Below are positions 34,886 through 49,584 of a stretch of DNA of 64,000 nt, one piece after another. The translations under genes were made by a program, and so were the position numbers. Location: assembly GCF_029227915.1 (NCBI RefSeq), contig NC_079878.1, positions 10,478,001 to 10,542,000 on the forward strand, in the 5' to 3' direction. Every line of letters begins with the position of its first letter. Position 1 is the first letter of the stretch. The notes under the pieces are model-generated. The model was not told the DNA's origin and did not search any database. It saw only the letters and a list, made by a program, of their open reading frames with translations. The stretch is from Hydractinia symbiolongicarpus (Eukaryota; Cnidaria; Hydrozoa; Anthoathecata; Hydractiniidae).

Positions 34886-37800
34886 GTCAAATAATGCAAT
34901 GAAAAAACAGGTTCTTTTTGACCAACCTAGTGTACTCCTGCACAGAGTTCTTTTGTTAGAAGCGTTTCATAAGGAACTGAGGTTCGTGTCCAAAGTTTAC
35001 AGGAAGTCCTGAGACTGCCAGACAGATATATTCTTTTTTGTTACAAATACCGTTTCAATTGACTTTTGTTTGATATGCGTCAATCCTATTCTCTTGGATT
35101 TCATTTGTTCAAAAAGATTTGGAAATAAACGTTTATGCTAATCTTAGAAGTGTCTGAGATCAAGCATTTACAGACTTTGATAGGAGAAAATTAGGAAACG
35201 TAACTGCATCAATCAGAAGCAAAATTAATGTTCATTCTTCTTAAATCTTTTTGGTTCAGAAAATCTGTTGACATTCATCGTGAGTCTATTATAGAACACA
35301 TTAAAAGGAGTTTGTTATTGGTATAAAATTACAAATCCCCAATTAACATTCGGGTGTAATAAAATTTGACCTAGAAAGACCGGCTTGATATGAATCCCAA
35401 TACAAGAACATAAGACGCCCGGAGAGGACTGGTTTGACGTAATGAAACTGAAAATTGAAAAGCAAAAATTTAATTTGAGTTTTCAATTATTTTTTCTTGA
35501 TCTTTTTTGAGTTTTAAATTTTTGTTTTTTCAATTTCCAATTTTTAAATTAAATTAAAAATCAAAATCATCCGCTAATTTTAATTTTTGACTAAAATAAT
35601 TTTGATTTTTGATTTTCAAATTAAATTAAAAGTCAAAATTAGCAACTATTTTTGATTTTTAACTTTTAATTTAGTTTACTCCCTGGGTACAAAAGAGGAA
35701 ATATTCTCAGCATTTTTTTTATTAGGGTAATGATGCAATGATAATACATCGATTGAGATTATAACAAAAGTTATTACCTCAATCGTAAAACTTATTTTAT
35801 TCATTAAATGAAGATAAAAGAATTACAGAGGAAAAAGATGGGTTTTTTTTCACGATTATAATCGTGTAAACGAATAACAAACCTTATAACAAAGAAACGG
35901 TTGTATCAACGTACGGCTGGTTTAAGAAAAAGACATTGGATTTAATTTTGTTTGTGACATTTAGGGACAAAGTGCTTTAAAAAATATTATAAGCCTTTGA
36001 TAAAAACTAGGTCAGACCATATACATATAATGGAAGAGAAAGATACACAACGCGATAATTTCCCTATTGTTCAAACGAACAATGCGGAGGAGGCTCGTCA
36101 CTGGGTTCCACTAATGACCGATTCTTTCAGTGTAGAATGCTGATAATTTTTCTTGTAAAAGATTAGGAAAATACCATAATTCCTCATTATAATCCCCAGA
36201 ATTTCTCAAGGTTTTAAACAGGGGCTCAATAGAAGGTGGGAGGGATAAATAAAGGAAGGGGCTAAATAAATAATAGAATTTTAAACACAATATCTATTTT
36301 TCAAATTAATACATTGTGTTAACTTCATCTGTTTCATCATTATCTTTATCTAACAAAAGAAGTTCTACGTCTGTAGCACGTGGACATCATATTTACAAGA
36401 ATAAGCTCTTCTTCACGTTGGTTATGCCGTTGGAATATATAAACATGATCTAGATAATTCGTTGCCAGTTGGGCATATACCAATCGAACTTTCATTTTTA
36501 ATTTGCAAGTTCTTATCACAAGAAGAATCGACAGGTTTTCCACTGAACTACGCCAAAGTTTATTGTTTACATAGCTCTCAAGGGTTTATCTTCGCCCTTG
36601 AAAATTTTAGCTGCATAATTTGAAAGAGAATTATTTGGAGAAAAAGCTTGAAGGTCAAGCAACCATATTTGTTGTTGTCGTACGTATATAAAAAAGAAAT
36701 GTATTTTTTGTAAGAAATACTGAACGGAATATGAATCCTTCATAGATGCAGGAAGGTAAGGGTTTATTCTTCACTTTAGTAATAACCTTTAAGTGAAGAG
36801 CGATGGCTAGTGAAAGTTTAAGGACAAGATTCAACTGTTAATTTTTGGTGTTGATAAAGTGAAATCTCGTTGCTTTACAAACTTAAAAGGTTTTGTAAAA
36901 AAGCGAGTTGTGGCTAGTTATCTAATTTAAATGTTATATAAAACAGTTTTAGCAATATACTATCTAATTTCTATTTAAGTTTAGGAGCTGCTCTAAATAT
37001 GTAAAATAGATGGATTGCAATGAACCTGGTAGCTAAATAACTAGCTTGTACCCTCGATGAGGGGTAACGGAATTGAATTTAAATCGCTACTGGTAGCCAT
37101 ATGAAGGGTTTCAATCACAGCTATCAGTTTTGACGTGCTACTATTTAGACCACATTTAAGTGATGCAAGCTAAGAATTCAACTGCTTTCAAAGCAGACAC
37201 CTAAAATACGCACTGAAAATTAAATAAAATTCCACAAAACTCATTTTAAACACACGTTCTTTCGAAAACCTTGATCAGTATTCGAAAACCAGATCAGCAT
37301 TACCAGGAACGTTGCTTGGAAGTGTGGAATCACGGTATAATTAACACAAACATGTATATGGGAGCTAAGTTACTTATAAAAAAAAATCCACAAGTCATAC
37401 CAGATGAAAATATCGGTTACATATATCGATCGAGTACAACTACTTGTCGATATACGTTAGACCTATTGAATTTATTATGTTGCACAAAAGTATTGTCTTG
37501 AAAGATCCATTTTTGATCAGTAATAACTAAATTGAGCTATGCAAACATTTTAAAGATATATGCAAAATACTGACACATAAACGGTTATAAATTTACATTG
37601 ATTTGGATTGACAATATTTAAAAATAAAAATGAACAATCTGATACCCAGAAAGTTAAAAAGGTTTTGGTTTAACATAGTTTAATGAGCATATAATGCTAA
37701 TGTTGTTACTAGCATAGTCATGGAGGACAATTGAAATGCGCTAGTCCGTTATGTCCGCATTGTGGAACAAATAACGTGCCCGCACGCGAAAGTCCAGGAA

Positions 37801-40800
37801 AGTGAGAAAACAGGATATGCTGACGTCAACAAGAATAATCGTAGTTCAGGGTATCAGATTTAACCAAGTATGCTGTAAACATTTGATAAATTTAAGGTGT
37901 ATAATATTGAACCGTCGTGAAGGCTGATCTCTATTAAGCGAATTTTGGTTGCTCTAGCTCTAGCGATTGGTGTGTGAGCGTTCGCTTAAGGTTTGTCACA
38001 TAATATTGCGTACCATGGGCTGTTTGCTGAGATTGTCAAAAGAGTTCAAACAATTTGAACTTTTTCAGCGATTGTTTGATTTTAAAAATGTTTAAGAGCC
38101 AATCAGAATCAAAATTATAAACATTATGCTAAAAATATGTGCAAATATTTTTTTTGCATAATAAAATAAAATCCACGTTTTTACTTCAAACTTTTGTCGT
38201 TTACTTACTTCATATGGAGATTTATTAGTCGCTTGCCATTTGGATCGCTGAAGCCAGGGCGACTAAAATTTGCCTAATGGAGATCAGCCTTAAATCAATG
38301 CTCGTTGGTTTAAATTTTAAAACTAAGGGGCTACGAAACTGCTGTCAGTTTTCGACTTTATTAACTTACACGAAGGTCAAGCTAATGGCAGTTAAAATGT
38401 TTATGATCAATGAGGACAAAGCAGCATCCAAAATCATCTTAAAATCTAAATATAAAAATGACAGAGAAGTTTCCTATATATATTTTATATCCATGATTTT
38501 TTCGACGTAAACACTTACCAATTGTTTTATTTTAACCAGCTAACTAGCTATATCCGAATTTTACATAGTGACATACGAGTTTATTCACATAAATCCAGTC
38601 GAAACAACAACACTGATTTTTGTTTTGTATCGACAAACTTGTCTGGAGCCACTTTAGCTGTAAATTTTAAGTTGAAATAGTAAATTTTTTTCGAACTAAT
38701 CAATCTTTTTTAGAAGTAAAAATAAGTTTGTTTACGCAAGTTAAAAGCACAAATCCAAACCGTGCATGTAAATCTTACATTAGTCACACGCGTGTTGTTG
38801 CAATAAGACCTAGTTTAGCGAGCAGAAACCTTTTGATGTAGAAGGTTTGGTACAGAAAAAAGAAATTTAAGACTTTGATGTCACATCACAAAGGACCAAA
38901 TTCAGATTGTTCACATTCACTTCACTTTTCACGGTATCGATGAAAGGATCATTAAAAGAAATGACGCGAATGTTCAATTCAAGCTTTATTGGATGCGATA
39001 CTTGAAGGTTCTCACTTTTGAATTTTTTATTACCTTTACAAGTCTTAGCCGAACTAACTTTTTTCTTTTAAAACTCAAACGTGCACTAAGAACAGATTGC
39101 AGTCAAGATGTTTGAGAGAAAGGTGAGGGATTTATAAAATCATCAAGTTTTAGAGTGCGAGAGATTAAAAATATTTAACAGGGGCAGAAAAACTGTAAAA
39201 AAAAATTTGCGAGCAAGAGATCTGTATTTTAGTTTTCGCATTTTTTTTTAATTTAGAGTTTTTTAAAACATAAACCTTTATACTATCCAAAAAACATTAT
39301 CTAGAAAATAGAAATAATAACAAAACTTCAAGGAGCTATGGAGAATTTTGCCAATTTTTTTTTATTAAAAATGCTGTACCTTATCATTGCATACGAATCA
39401 TGGCAAAAAAAAAATACGTCTTGTTGTGACGCGTCAGATTTTAGCGGAAATTTGAGTTACACGGGACGTATACTAAAAGTGATTTCTTTTCACAAAATCG
39501 ATGACATCAACACAAGTTTTCAGGTATATTTGTGACTCCAAGGGTGAAGAAGGATGTCAGTTAATTATAGGGATTTTACCGTCTGGTCTGTTAAAGAAAA
39601 GAAGTGCTGAGCAATTTTTCTTCCATTGATAAATATTGCTAAGTTAGAAAGTAAAAAAATCTAGCTTACAATAACTTTTTAGGGCATAAAAAATAGAATA
39701 CTTAGGTGGACAGTTTTAACTGTTCACTACTCTCCAAAGCGAAAAAGACCCTGGAAACGAGGCTCCCTGCTCGTAAACAGATACTAACACAAACTTTTAC
39801 CTTCGATACGGTTTGATGTTTATATAGAAGAATCTGTAATTGATTTTTTTTGTATATACTTTATATTTTATAAATTAAACGTTTCCAAAAATTAATTAAA
39901 ACCGTTAAGAAATAAAAACATATCAACACACAAATCATAGAGTATTTACACTACGTTCTTATAAGGTTACTTAAACATAAAAACTTACGTTACAATCATA
40001 AAATACTATAAAATAATTAATCAGACTTTGACGGTTAATGTGTGGGTTATTCCTCTGGCTTAATGTCTTTAATCCAGAGCGTTTCCAAAGTCATCAAGTG
40101 TTACACAGATTTAATATTATCCATCGTAAGGGCACAAGTGCCAAAGTAACTGCCCACTGGTGTTCTCTTACGTGGTTTAGTTAATGACGACTAGTTTGGC
40201 CGATATAGCACGATGTAGATCGTAAACAAGAAATTTTATACACTATACATATTCTGGAGGCTTTATCCACTGAAGGCTTCAAAGATCGTTTTCAACTTTC
40301 TCAACGTTGAAATAACTTTGAATGGATCGTTAATTAGTTTAGGTGAGGTTTAAAATTTGTAAATAAGGATATTAATATTATAATATTGTTTAAGCTTACA
40401 AATCCTGAGCTGCAAAGAGTCCGTTTGTTATGTTTTTAACATTTTTTTCGCCCTAACGCACCTTTCTCTTCGTAGACAACTTAAGGATAAGAGCGGAGAA
40501 GATCGACTGATTATTTTCTGAACAGCTCGTTATTTCCAATCGAGGAGATATCATCCTCCTTTAAATATATTTGGGCAGCTTGAGAGCCAGTGTGAAAAAA
40601 TAAATGCGTTATCCACCCATTATTCATTACACACTCCCATTTCTAAAAGATTTTAATCCGCCCAAGTCTGTTTGCAAGATTTAGAAAACATTTCCTAAAT
40701 TTATAAAAAGATTTCATCAGAAATTTTCGCTGATTTTTGACAATTCCAAAAGGCGAATTAATAAAGTTCGCACTTTTCTACTATAATAAACCATTCAGCT

Positions 40801-42306
40801 TTTGCGACATAGATCATCAAAGATAAAGAATTTTTACACTTTTTTTCAACATTAGAATACAATTTCATTAACTAACAAACGTCCCCTATTCTTAGAATTG
40901 TGACAAAATTTAAAAAGATTCTCTGATTTTTCATGAGCAGATTTGAAGCTGCTTCGATTTCTCCAAATTCCGTGATTTTGCTGAAACCCACAACTACATT
41001 TGCGAATTCTTTTTTTCGAAGAGAAATACAGGAAATGCAAACTTAAGTTGCACATCGAGGTTTTCTGTGGTCTCAAAATTCAAGCCTAAAAATTTTTAGC
41101 TCTGGATTCATATATATCACAAAGCATGCATTGTCTCATTTTAACCTACCCTCTCCCTACAATTTGTATCTCTCATCTAAGCCAAAAAATTTTGCTTCCC
41201 ATTTCTGTAAAATTTGACATTTCAACATAATTTTTAAATGCAACATTAAAAGGAATTTATTTATTTTCAGATCACAAAGCTATAAAAAAATCTAAAAGGA
41301 AACTCGAACAGTATGTCTTCCGAATAATCGCGCCAGAGTGGTTATTCCATGTTTGTAGTAAGCGCAGTAAGTGCAATGAGATGTGACTAATAAGTGGGGG
41401 ACTAACGGCGTTTTAAATGAACAAAATAAATAAATAAATAAATAAAAGCATCTTTTATAATCAGTAAGATATAGATACAAACCAGTTGTATCACGAAAAG
41501 TTTATAGTAAACTACGCCAACATGGATTCAACTGTAAGGACTATCAGATTTTTGTCTTGTTACTCTTCCGATAGGTAGTTTATTCTCTTCTTTAAACCGT
41601 CATTCTCTGATACATCTTGGCAGATGTTATGGTCCTAAATACAAGAGAGTCAATCAACTGTCAGGAAACGGTTTACTTAGTTTAGGGTCACAAGCTGTCG
41701 CAAAAACTTACCTAGTTTAAGAAAAAGTAGGCGCATACAGTAAAAAAAAAGTTCAAAGTTCTGAGCTTGTTGCTTCGTAAAACCTGAGTTTTCTTAGCCG
41801 TAAAATAAGTTTTCTGCTGGCATTGTATAAAACCTTTCTCAAACTTTATTTTTCATTGAGAAAGTACAAAAATAATTACTTTAGATCTATAACCATGCAC
41901 GAAAGATAGTGGGGCAAGCTTGCAACAAATTATATAAAATGTTTCTATACAAGGTTGACGCAATTGAGTTTGCAGCGGCGAACTCAGGTCTTAGGATTTT
42001 AGGTTATTTGGTTAGATAATAACTCCTAAAATGTGCTAATTGTTGCCGACATATTTTTTCTTAAATTCCTGGGCCTTTGTGGACTGTGACAGAAAGTTTT
42101 TGTACGACAATCGTGTTAGAAAGAGCGACTTGCGTATTAAAAAAGGCTGCTTACGTAACCTACGCATGTGCAAAAGTAGCACTTCGACGACAGGATGCTT
42201 TTTTCAAGTTCGTGAAATGGCCGAAAAAAGTACCGTTGTTTTTATATTTTGTTGTTGTTTTTCAGGAGGGGGTGGAGGTTAGCTATGCCCTTGTGGAAAT
42301 TTTTTT
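34886..42306. other. Long intergenic region, no gene seen
   Basis: Seven kilobases of AT-rich DNA with only short ORFs (longest below 80 codons) and no exon with family resemblance on either strand. Local features are the self-complementary A/T tract near 35440-35690, a decayed MITE-like patch near 36170-36260 (GGGGCTAAATAAATAATAG) and two phrases of GATCAGTATTCGAAAACC/GATCAGCATTACC near 37270. Small non-coding RNAs or distant regulatory DNA cannot be judged. Confidence 0.4.
35440..35690. repeat. Self-complementary A/T tract
   Basis: Many alternating AAATTAAATTAAAA and TTTTGATTTTT words with their complements, able to fold on itself in several ways. It looks like a low-complexity expansion, not a defined element. 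Confidence 0.5.
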
Positions 42307-45300
42307 TTAGATTTGCAGAAGCCTGTCGTCTACGAAACCTTCTAGTTCAAAAAGGTGTTTTATTAAAATATTTGTACCTCTCCACTGGCGGTTTTTATCA
42401 GTAAGCGGAACGTAGATAACACCCATGAGAACTTGCTTTTTAATCGAACCGTCTGCTTGCTTGTCATACTGTACCAACTCTTGGTTTCCACCTTCTGGTC
42501 CAACAGGTATAATCAAACGTCCTCCTCTTTTCAATTGGTCTATTAACTACAGAAAAATATTGTCAGCAAATATAAAGAGTATACTGTATCTTACTGAGAC
42601 TGTATTAAGACAAACTTATTCTATATAAACGTAGATCAGGTGCGTGCGCTGAAAACAGTAAATGCTACTTCTTAAAACTTAAAAGAAAATTTGTATTAAA
42701 AATGGTTGCCTTTAACAGTTTAGAGTCCTATCACCATGGTAATGAATAGCAATTTAAGTTATTCCATTATCTACTAAATTAAATTACGCCAAAATTTTCT
42801 TTCGGCCAAAAGCTTTTCATCTTAAAGTGATACAAGTCTTGAGACTCTCTTATTTTTTTGCATTATAAAGCCTAAAAAGTTCTTTAGGCCATACAAAAAT
42901 GAATATAAACTCCAGAATATTTTCAACTCATTGAAAATTTATGCCCAATAAAAACCTTTTGAGCATAATGGATTATCAACTAACGGAAACTTTTAGTTCG
43001 TCATCAATGTTTTGTAATAAGAGAGCAACAATCAGTTATTGATTCGGGAATCAATATTTTGTTACTTCAACGAATTTTTCTTTTGTGGAAAACCACAATG
43101 AAAAATACACATTGAACTAGATATTGAAGAACAGGAAAGAGATTTAAAAACATACAGCTTGTGGAAGAGTAGGGGCAGCTGCTCCTACGTGTATTGCGTC
43201 ATATGGTGCACCTGGTTCATACCCTTGTCGACCATCACCAGCTAAAAGATAGACAGGATGTATAGATTAGAAAATTCACAAAAAGCATAATGCATCTTCT
43301 AAAGATCCACAGAGCCTGCCTCTATGTTCAGGACACATTTTCAAATGGTGGTCGCTTTGTTAATATAATTTGATTTTTAATTTTTCAGCGATTAGGCCAG
43401 GAATTAATTTTCGAGAGAATTAATTGTCGCAGAGCTGGTAAGTTCTAATATTTGGTTAGAATATAGTTCGCAAATTTAGCGAGAGAAAAAAATTGATGAC
43501 TACTTACTATGAAGCTTCACGATACCACTGGATAACAGATCTTTATTCCCTTTCTCGACATTAGCTATTGATTCTTCAACAAGTTCTGGAATATGATCAA
43601 TTCCATGAACCTTCCCTGTTAAACCAACCTACAGATCGCATAACAAAAAACAATCTTTTTGCACTAAAGCAATTTTACTTTTTACTGAAATAATTCGTTT
43701 AGATCGACCATGAGTTAAAACTGCTACACAGAATTTACCTTACGTCACAAAAAACGCTGTTGCAGACCTCGCAGACACTACTAAAGACTGGCCAGGAAGA
43801 TATATTCAAGGTGAATCCAAGAAGATTTGAGATGGAGAAATCTAACTACATTGCTAACGCCTTGGTTTGGGTTTTAATTCCCAGAAAAGTTGTCTGGAAT
43901 TTTAAAAAATAGCAAAAATCATTTATTAAAAAATCTACGGTGCAATGCCAAAAATAATAGCGCAAAGTACATACCAATTTTTTAAAAATTAAAGGTTGAT
44001 CCACAAATTTCAAGGAAGCTCAAGGAGATTTAAAAAGCAATTCAAATTCCAGGTAAATTTCAGGAGATTTTAAAAAGGCCGGTTAATTTGTTGCCAATAC
44101 ATTAATAGTATAGTTAATAGTTTTAAACATACCAACAAAAACGACTAAACAAATAACAAATAATTAACGTTTTTTGAGAAACCACTTTACCATATAACCC
44201 ATACAAGCAGTAAGGTAACCGCTACCAGAACCAACATCCAACGCAGACATTCCTTCTTGTAGATGATTTTCCAAATGCTGCAGAGCATGAACATGCTAAA
44301 GACATTTGCAGTATTTCATTGGTAGTACTGACAGTGACATAACCACGAAAAATTTCAGATGTCTATCAACACCTCTTGAGACATAAATTGCTGGCACTCA
44401 CTATTTAACAACAACAGCAATGATGAACACAATGAGAATCTTTTTGGCAAGAGCTTTAATTTAAACATCAAGAAATTGTAAAAAAAATGTAAGTAAAACT
44501 AAAAAAAACTGATAAAGTTAAAAAACTCAAAACTCTTACCATATGTGGAGCACTGATAGTCACAGAGTAACCTAAAATTGAGAAAGCGTTGTTTATAAGG
44601 CCTAGGGAAGTTGATATCTGTTTTGCATACAAACATAATGCGTTTTATTCTGCTTGACATTGCAAACACGCTCGTACTGTAAAAAGTAAAAAATCAAAGG
44701 TCATAGTCAATTTTTTTTTGTTTTAAAATGAGGCAGAAAAATAGCTACTTTAAATAAAACAAGAACGTTGAATGCGCACCATAAACAACAATAACTAAAA
44801 TAATAAATCCAAACAAACAATTCAACTTAAAAATATTGCTAAATTTGTTATGGAGGGATTTACAAACAGTGAAGTATGCTTGAAAGATGAAATGGAATGG
44901 GAAATGATGGAAAATAACGAAATTAGGTTCCTCTGAGTATCAAATCAAGAAGTAAGGTAAAAAAAACGGTAGGGGGGTCAACCAAAACCGTTAATCAACT
45001 TTCTTTGGCCAACAGCTTGAACAAGGTCATAGCTACGATTTAAGCTACGAGGAGTAGGAAGGAATGTGATCCAGCCCCTTGACTCCATAGGGATACATAC
45101 TGTTTATAAAGACCAAAAAATTTTGATTCTTGAAAATCGGAAGTTTTCTCTGAAAATTTAAAAACACAAAAAATTGTACATAATAAATATATGAGCCACT
45201 CACCTATTGGCTGTGGTGAGTCCACAAATGGATTTCGATGACTATAATGTTCCCGATTTACTTTTCTCATTGCATCCTCCACTCTCTTTGATGTCAACAC

Positions 45301-45662
45301 GTCGTACTCTAGGTAATATAGATAATAAGCCATGACTTAGGTGCTCGGGATTTAAGTTGCCAAAGAAAGCTTGAAAAAGGCTCATTCAGTACCTATATAA
45401 CATGGCAATCATTTTCCCTTAACTGAAAAAGTCTCCAAACTTTAAACTGTTTAACAATATCAGTGCAATGCAGAGAACAAGAAACAAGAAACTGAATTGA
45501 ACCTTCATGATTGTTTTTTTATTTTTCATATTATTTATTGAGCTGTAAACGAACTAACCAAATTTCTGCAATTAATAAATACAATAAATATGCAAATCCC
45601 AACTTACTCCTCAATTGATTAATCAAGTCATTGTTGTCTCTTCCATGGGAACGCCAAGCCAT
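42307..45662 (-). CDS. PCMT1: Protein-L-isoaspartate (D-aspartate) O-methyltransferase, seven exons
   Basis: Exons 45662-45608, 45308-45204, 44571-44540, 44295-44191, 43628-43508, 43241-43156 and 42546 to 42378 or beyond join GT-AG in phase. The enzyme methylates isoaspartyl residues in aged proteins with S-adenosylmethionine, starting their repair in the cytosol. Landmarks: MAWRS at the start, DSPQPIG (48-54), TISAPHM (58-64), the SAM-binding motif [10 protein letters not shown] (82-91), GIDH (108-111), [12 protein letters not shown] (152-163), GGRLIIPVG (176-184) and [11 protein letters not shown] near the end. About 224 residues are accounted for, against about 227 in vertebrates. The last junction is uncertain: a GT donor after QWR at 42377 would lead to an unseen tiny exon; without it the frame reads on to a stop at 42307. 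No neighbour relation is evident. Confidence 0.92.
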
Positions 45663-47797
45663 TGTTCGAATGAAAACACAAAAAGCAAAGTAACTCTGGA
45701 CTGCTTTCATGGAATAAATAATATAATTTATTCACTAAATGTCCATGTATATATATTTGACATTGTTAATATAAACTGAGGAATAACATTTTCTCATGTG
45801 CAATAATTACACCAGTGCTTTTAAGTTGATAGGGTAAAGAAAAAATCAAGCAAAAAATCATTTTATATCCGATTTTCAATCCTTCCCGAAGGTGTGGCAA
45901 AAGGAAGGTAATTTTTTATAAATTTCGGAACTGGACTTTTTATAATCCTTAAGATTAACTATAACACAAACCAATGTAACCACATATACATTTTTACACC
46001 CTAATGTTCCCAGTTTTTATTTGATAACTGTCATGAAAACAATTTTTCAGGTTGTTTTAACAACTTTTTGGCGCGGTCTCAAAAAAAATTTTAATTTTTA
46101 GCATTGTTTTAACTCTGTATTGCTTCAAAAGATAATATCATAAAGAGTAAATTATAAAATTAACCTTCAGTAAACAAAATTTACATGATAGTCACCAGTG
46201 AGAATACGTGTTCTTGGAATAACGATGGCATCATAACAACTGGCTGACGTCAGCAAACACACTAATCAATTTCTTTTATGGCAAGTTTCATTAATATGGC
46301 TTGAAAAACTCAAAAGTTGTATGAGGTGATTAAATCCATGGTACCAAGAATCCCAAAATAAATAAGGTAAAACGATAACATTTTAGCCTTGTTGGACATT
46401 TTAGCAGTTCTATAAAAAAAAGTGATTAAGTGGTGGAATACAGCACAGCCCACCCTACCCCCACCACACCCCCTAACAGAGTATCATTTCACAATAAATA
46501 GGGTTATATAATGTTCTTTGCTTCCATATTTAAAAGTAAATTACAAACTTAAATTTTTTTTTGATATTTTGTCTTAGTTCCAAAAATATCCCTTTGTTTG
46601 TTTGTTATTAACAGCATAATTGTAGATTATTCGAAACAGAACATTCATTTTTTCCTGTTAGCAATGTAATTTACAGTGTTGGCAGTGAAAGACAACTTAA
46701 ATACACACTCGGATGGATGGACTAAAAAATCAAAAAAAAATTAAATCAGTACATAAATTTTCGTTTACATTTTTAACTAATTTTTGTACAATTTTATAAA
46801 TTTGGAAGCATAATATATTAATGATTTATGTTACTCATATATCAAAACTGACTAAATAGGTACTAATGAACATATTTAATAAGATTTCTAAAAAGAATAT
46901 AATATATAAACATAATTAATTAGGTTAAAAATTCAAGATTATAAATATTGCATAAATTATATGGTAAATAATTTATGCACATAAAAATGGTTAATGTTAT
47001 TTCATTCAATATCACCCAGTATGAAAAATACAAATGTGAAAATATACAAAGATATTAAATATTTTTAGAAAATGCTGTCATATTTTTTTACATATCTCAG
47101 AGGTTTTCTTATTTTATTTTTTCTGAATATAATTAAAATGACCAGGTCAACTTTCCTATGAATAGCAAAATCAAAGGAATAATAAAAATTTAATGAGCAA
47201 AATAACACAAGAAAATTGAATAACATCTTTTTGCTAAAAAACATAAGTGCATCCCGAGTAAATTTATTTGCTTCAGTAGATATAATATTTTTTATAGAAT
47301 GCTGATTGCTAAATATTGGGCTGGTTAAATCTTTTGGTAGCGAAGTTAAATATTATGCTAACAACTGCGATTTTTTTTTATTTATAAGCTATAAAATCAC
47401 CCGCTTATACATATGCTATATGTCTCACTAAAATTGGGCTTGGTCATCAAAAAAGTTGTTGTTGACACTTGTAGTGAATTTCAAAGTTATCACTTGCACT
47501 ATGCTTTGCCAAAAAAAAATAATAAAAAGTCAATAAATTTACACTTTAGTTAACAGCTAATTGATGGCTCCTTTGTATCAACAGCTGTACCTCGGATATT
47601 CTTGTCTCTATAATAAGTTTATGTATAAAAAACAAAAACATGTATTATATATAGGGACTTTTATTTAAAACATTACCATAGGAACAAATTATTACACAAT
47701 TGTATTTTGTTTTTTAACACAGAATATTTATATAGGTAAAATAGTATAATCTCTATGTTATACTGTATATGAATAGGAAGGAATAAAGTCTACTTAC
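45663..47797. other. Intergenic / 3' region of the PPP1R14-like gene
   Basis: AT-rich with no solid exon. The missing last exon of the PPP1R14-like gene should lie in its right part. One weak candidate is the segment after ACAAAG near 47577, which would add a few residues before a stop. Promoter sequence of the methyltransferase should lie just above 45662. Confidence 0.35.
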
Positions 47798-49584
47798 AAC
47801 TCTTGCATCCTGATCAACAGCTCCTTTATAAATTCCTGTAAAAATGTCAAACTTGATAAGAACTTTGATTTTAAAAAAATCAAAAGAAAAAAAAACAAAT
47901 ACTAACAATATAATCAATATATTAGTTAGCAATACCATCTAGTATAAAACCTTATATATTTTAATACTTTTAGCCTAAAGTCCTGCAAGATGTGTTTTCA
48001 AAAATGAATTAACGCAAAATAATTGAAGTCAATCAATTTGCAAAAATAAATCCTCATGAAATCCACAAAATTTCACAAACCACAAGCTTTGTGAAAATTT
48101 ACATAATATGATAGCTTTATGTTACCATATTTACTATTATTTCCAGCAGCAGGTAAGGTTGGGTTTACTAGAGAGGCAGGTTTTTTTCTTACCAAAGCAT
48201 AGAAATTTGGTTAATATTATTTCATTATTTCCGACAAAACATAAATCCGCAATTTTTTAAGTCACAGACTTCTGATGTGTGAAAAGCAAAAAGCACATAC
48301 AAATTTAAGACAAATATGCTCCATGCAATAAAAAAACAACTTTTACATCCTTAACATTCAAAATTTAGGCCCATAGTGAAGTATATATGGTACAAACTCA
48401 ACAGAAATTACAGCAATGCTGCATGCAGATTAACGGAGGGACAGGATTATTTTTTCAAACTATATATACATATATACCAAAAATGCGAGTTTTTTAAAGA
48501 GAGGGTAATAGTATAGATGCAGGAAAAACAGAGTAAATACGTATATAATAGAGTGAATACATTTTTTATGTAATAAAATTAACATACTTCTACTGGGTTT
48601 TTTGCATCCTTTAATAGCTTCTAAAGAAAGAAAAACAAGCCTGCACTATAACTGATTTAACTTACATATATAGTAAGGACATAAAGCAAGCCCATATTAG
48701 TTTAATACCTGCAGCATATTTGTACATGTTTCATTATCTTCTTGTTCTAACAGGATGTCAATGTCAATCTCTACATCATATGATTCATCATCCTAAACAC
48801 ATTGATATGTTATATTATTTCAGATCACCCTCTAAAAAAAGTTTCCTTTTCAATGATGGCAAAAAATATATATTGGAGACTGCAGTCATTTTTAGGCACC
48901 TTAAGCATCATAATGTTTTTTAAATCTATCAAAAAGCTCGAAGTCTAAATATTGACATATTTTATCGTCAGAGTATTTAAAGTAAAAATGACTTTGCTGG
49001 TTTCCAGTGCAGGAATGTTATAAAGATCAGGCAAAAAGAAAATTATTTGCATACCTACTGTAGCTATATCTATTAAGGTTTGCAGATTTTTGTACATGCA
49101 AACATATTCTTGAATGTATGAAAAAAGCAGCATATGGGCTGAAATGGCTATTATTGAAAGAAATTCATACATATTCTTTGGAAGCACAACATCTGAAACA
49201 CACTGAAATTAATTTATTTTATGTATGCTCTTTTTCAAAAGAACATTTGCCAATCTTGATAACCAAATATATTTTTTTAAATTAATTTTTTATGGTCTGA
49301 TTTTTATAATTTATCTTTACAGGAATAAGTGCACATGCCGATTGTTTAAAACAAAACTACATATCAAGTGCAAAAATATCTATAACTAAGCTTACTTTAC
49401 AGTGAAAAAGTCTTCGTAACTCAGAGTCAATCCATCCTTCCAGGGAAATCCTTTTGTTTAAAGCTGTGCGGTTATATTTTCCAGTAAACTGATATTTTGC
49501 TTTGTTGGATGCTGTATGTGTTGGACTAGATGTATCAGCATTGAATCGTAGAATTTTTCCTTGAGAATTTTCTGCCTCGCTCAT
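47798..49584 (-). CDS. PPP1R14/CPI-17-like inhibitor of protein phosphatase 1, 3' end missing
   Basis: Exons 49584-49396, 48792-48709, 48620-48588 and 47835-47798 join in phase and give 114 residues plus a split codon. The family inhibits myosin-bound protein phosphatase 1 when a Thr in an (R/Y)V-T-V-K-Y-type segment is phosphorylated. Here YQFTGKYNR has Thr34 at that place. It is followed by the family core LNKRISLEGWIDSELRRLF, VEIDIDILLEQED, LLKDAKNPVE and EFIKELLIRMQE, in the expected order. The three short later exons match the family's compact four-helix layout. The start is the ATG at 49584; an in-frame ATG at 49608 is also possible. The last exon and stop codon could not be placed, so the C-terminus is unknown. 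Confidence 0.8.
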
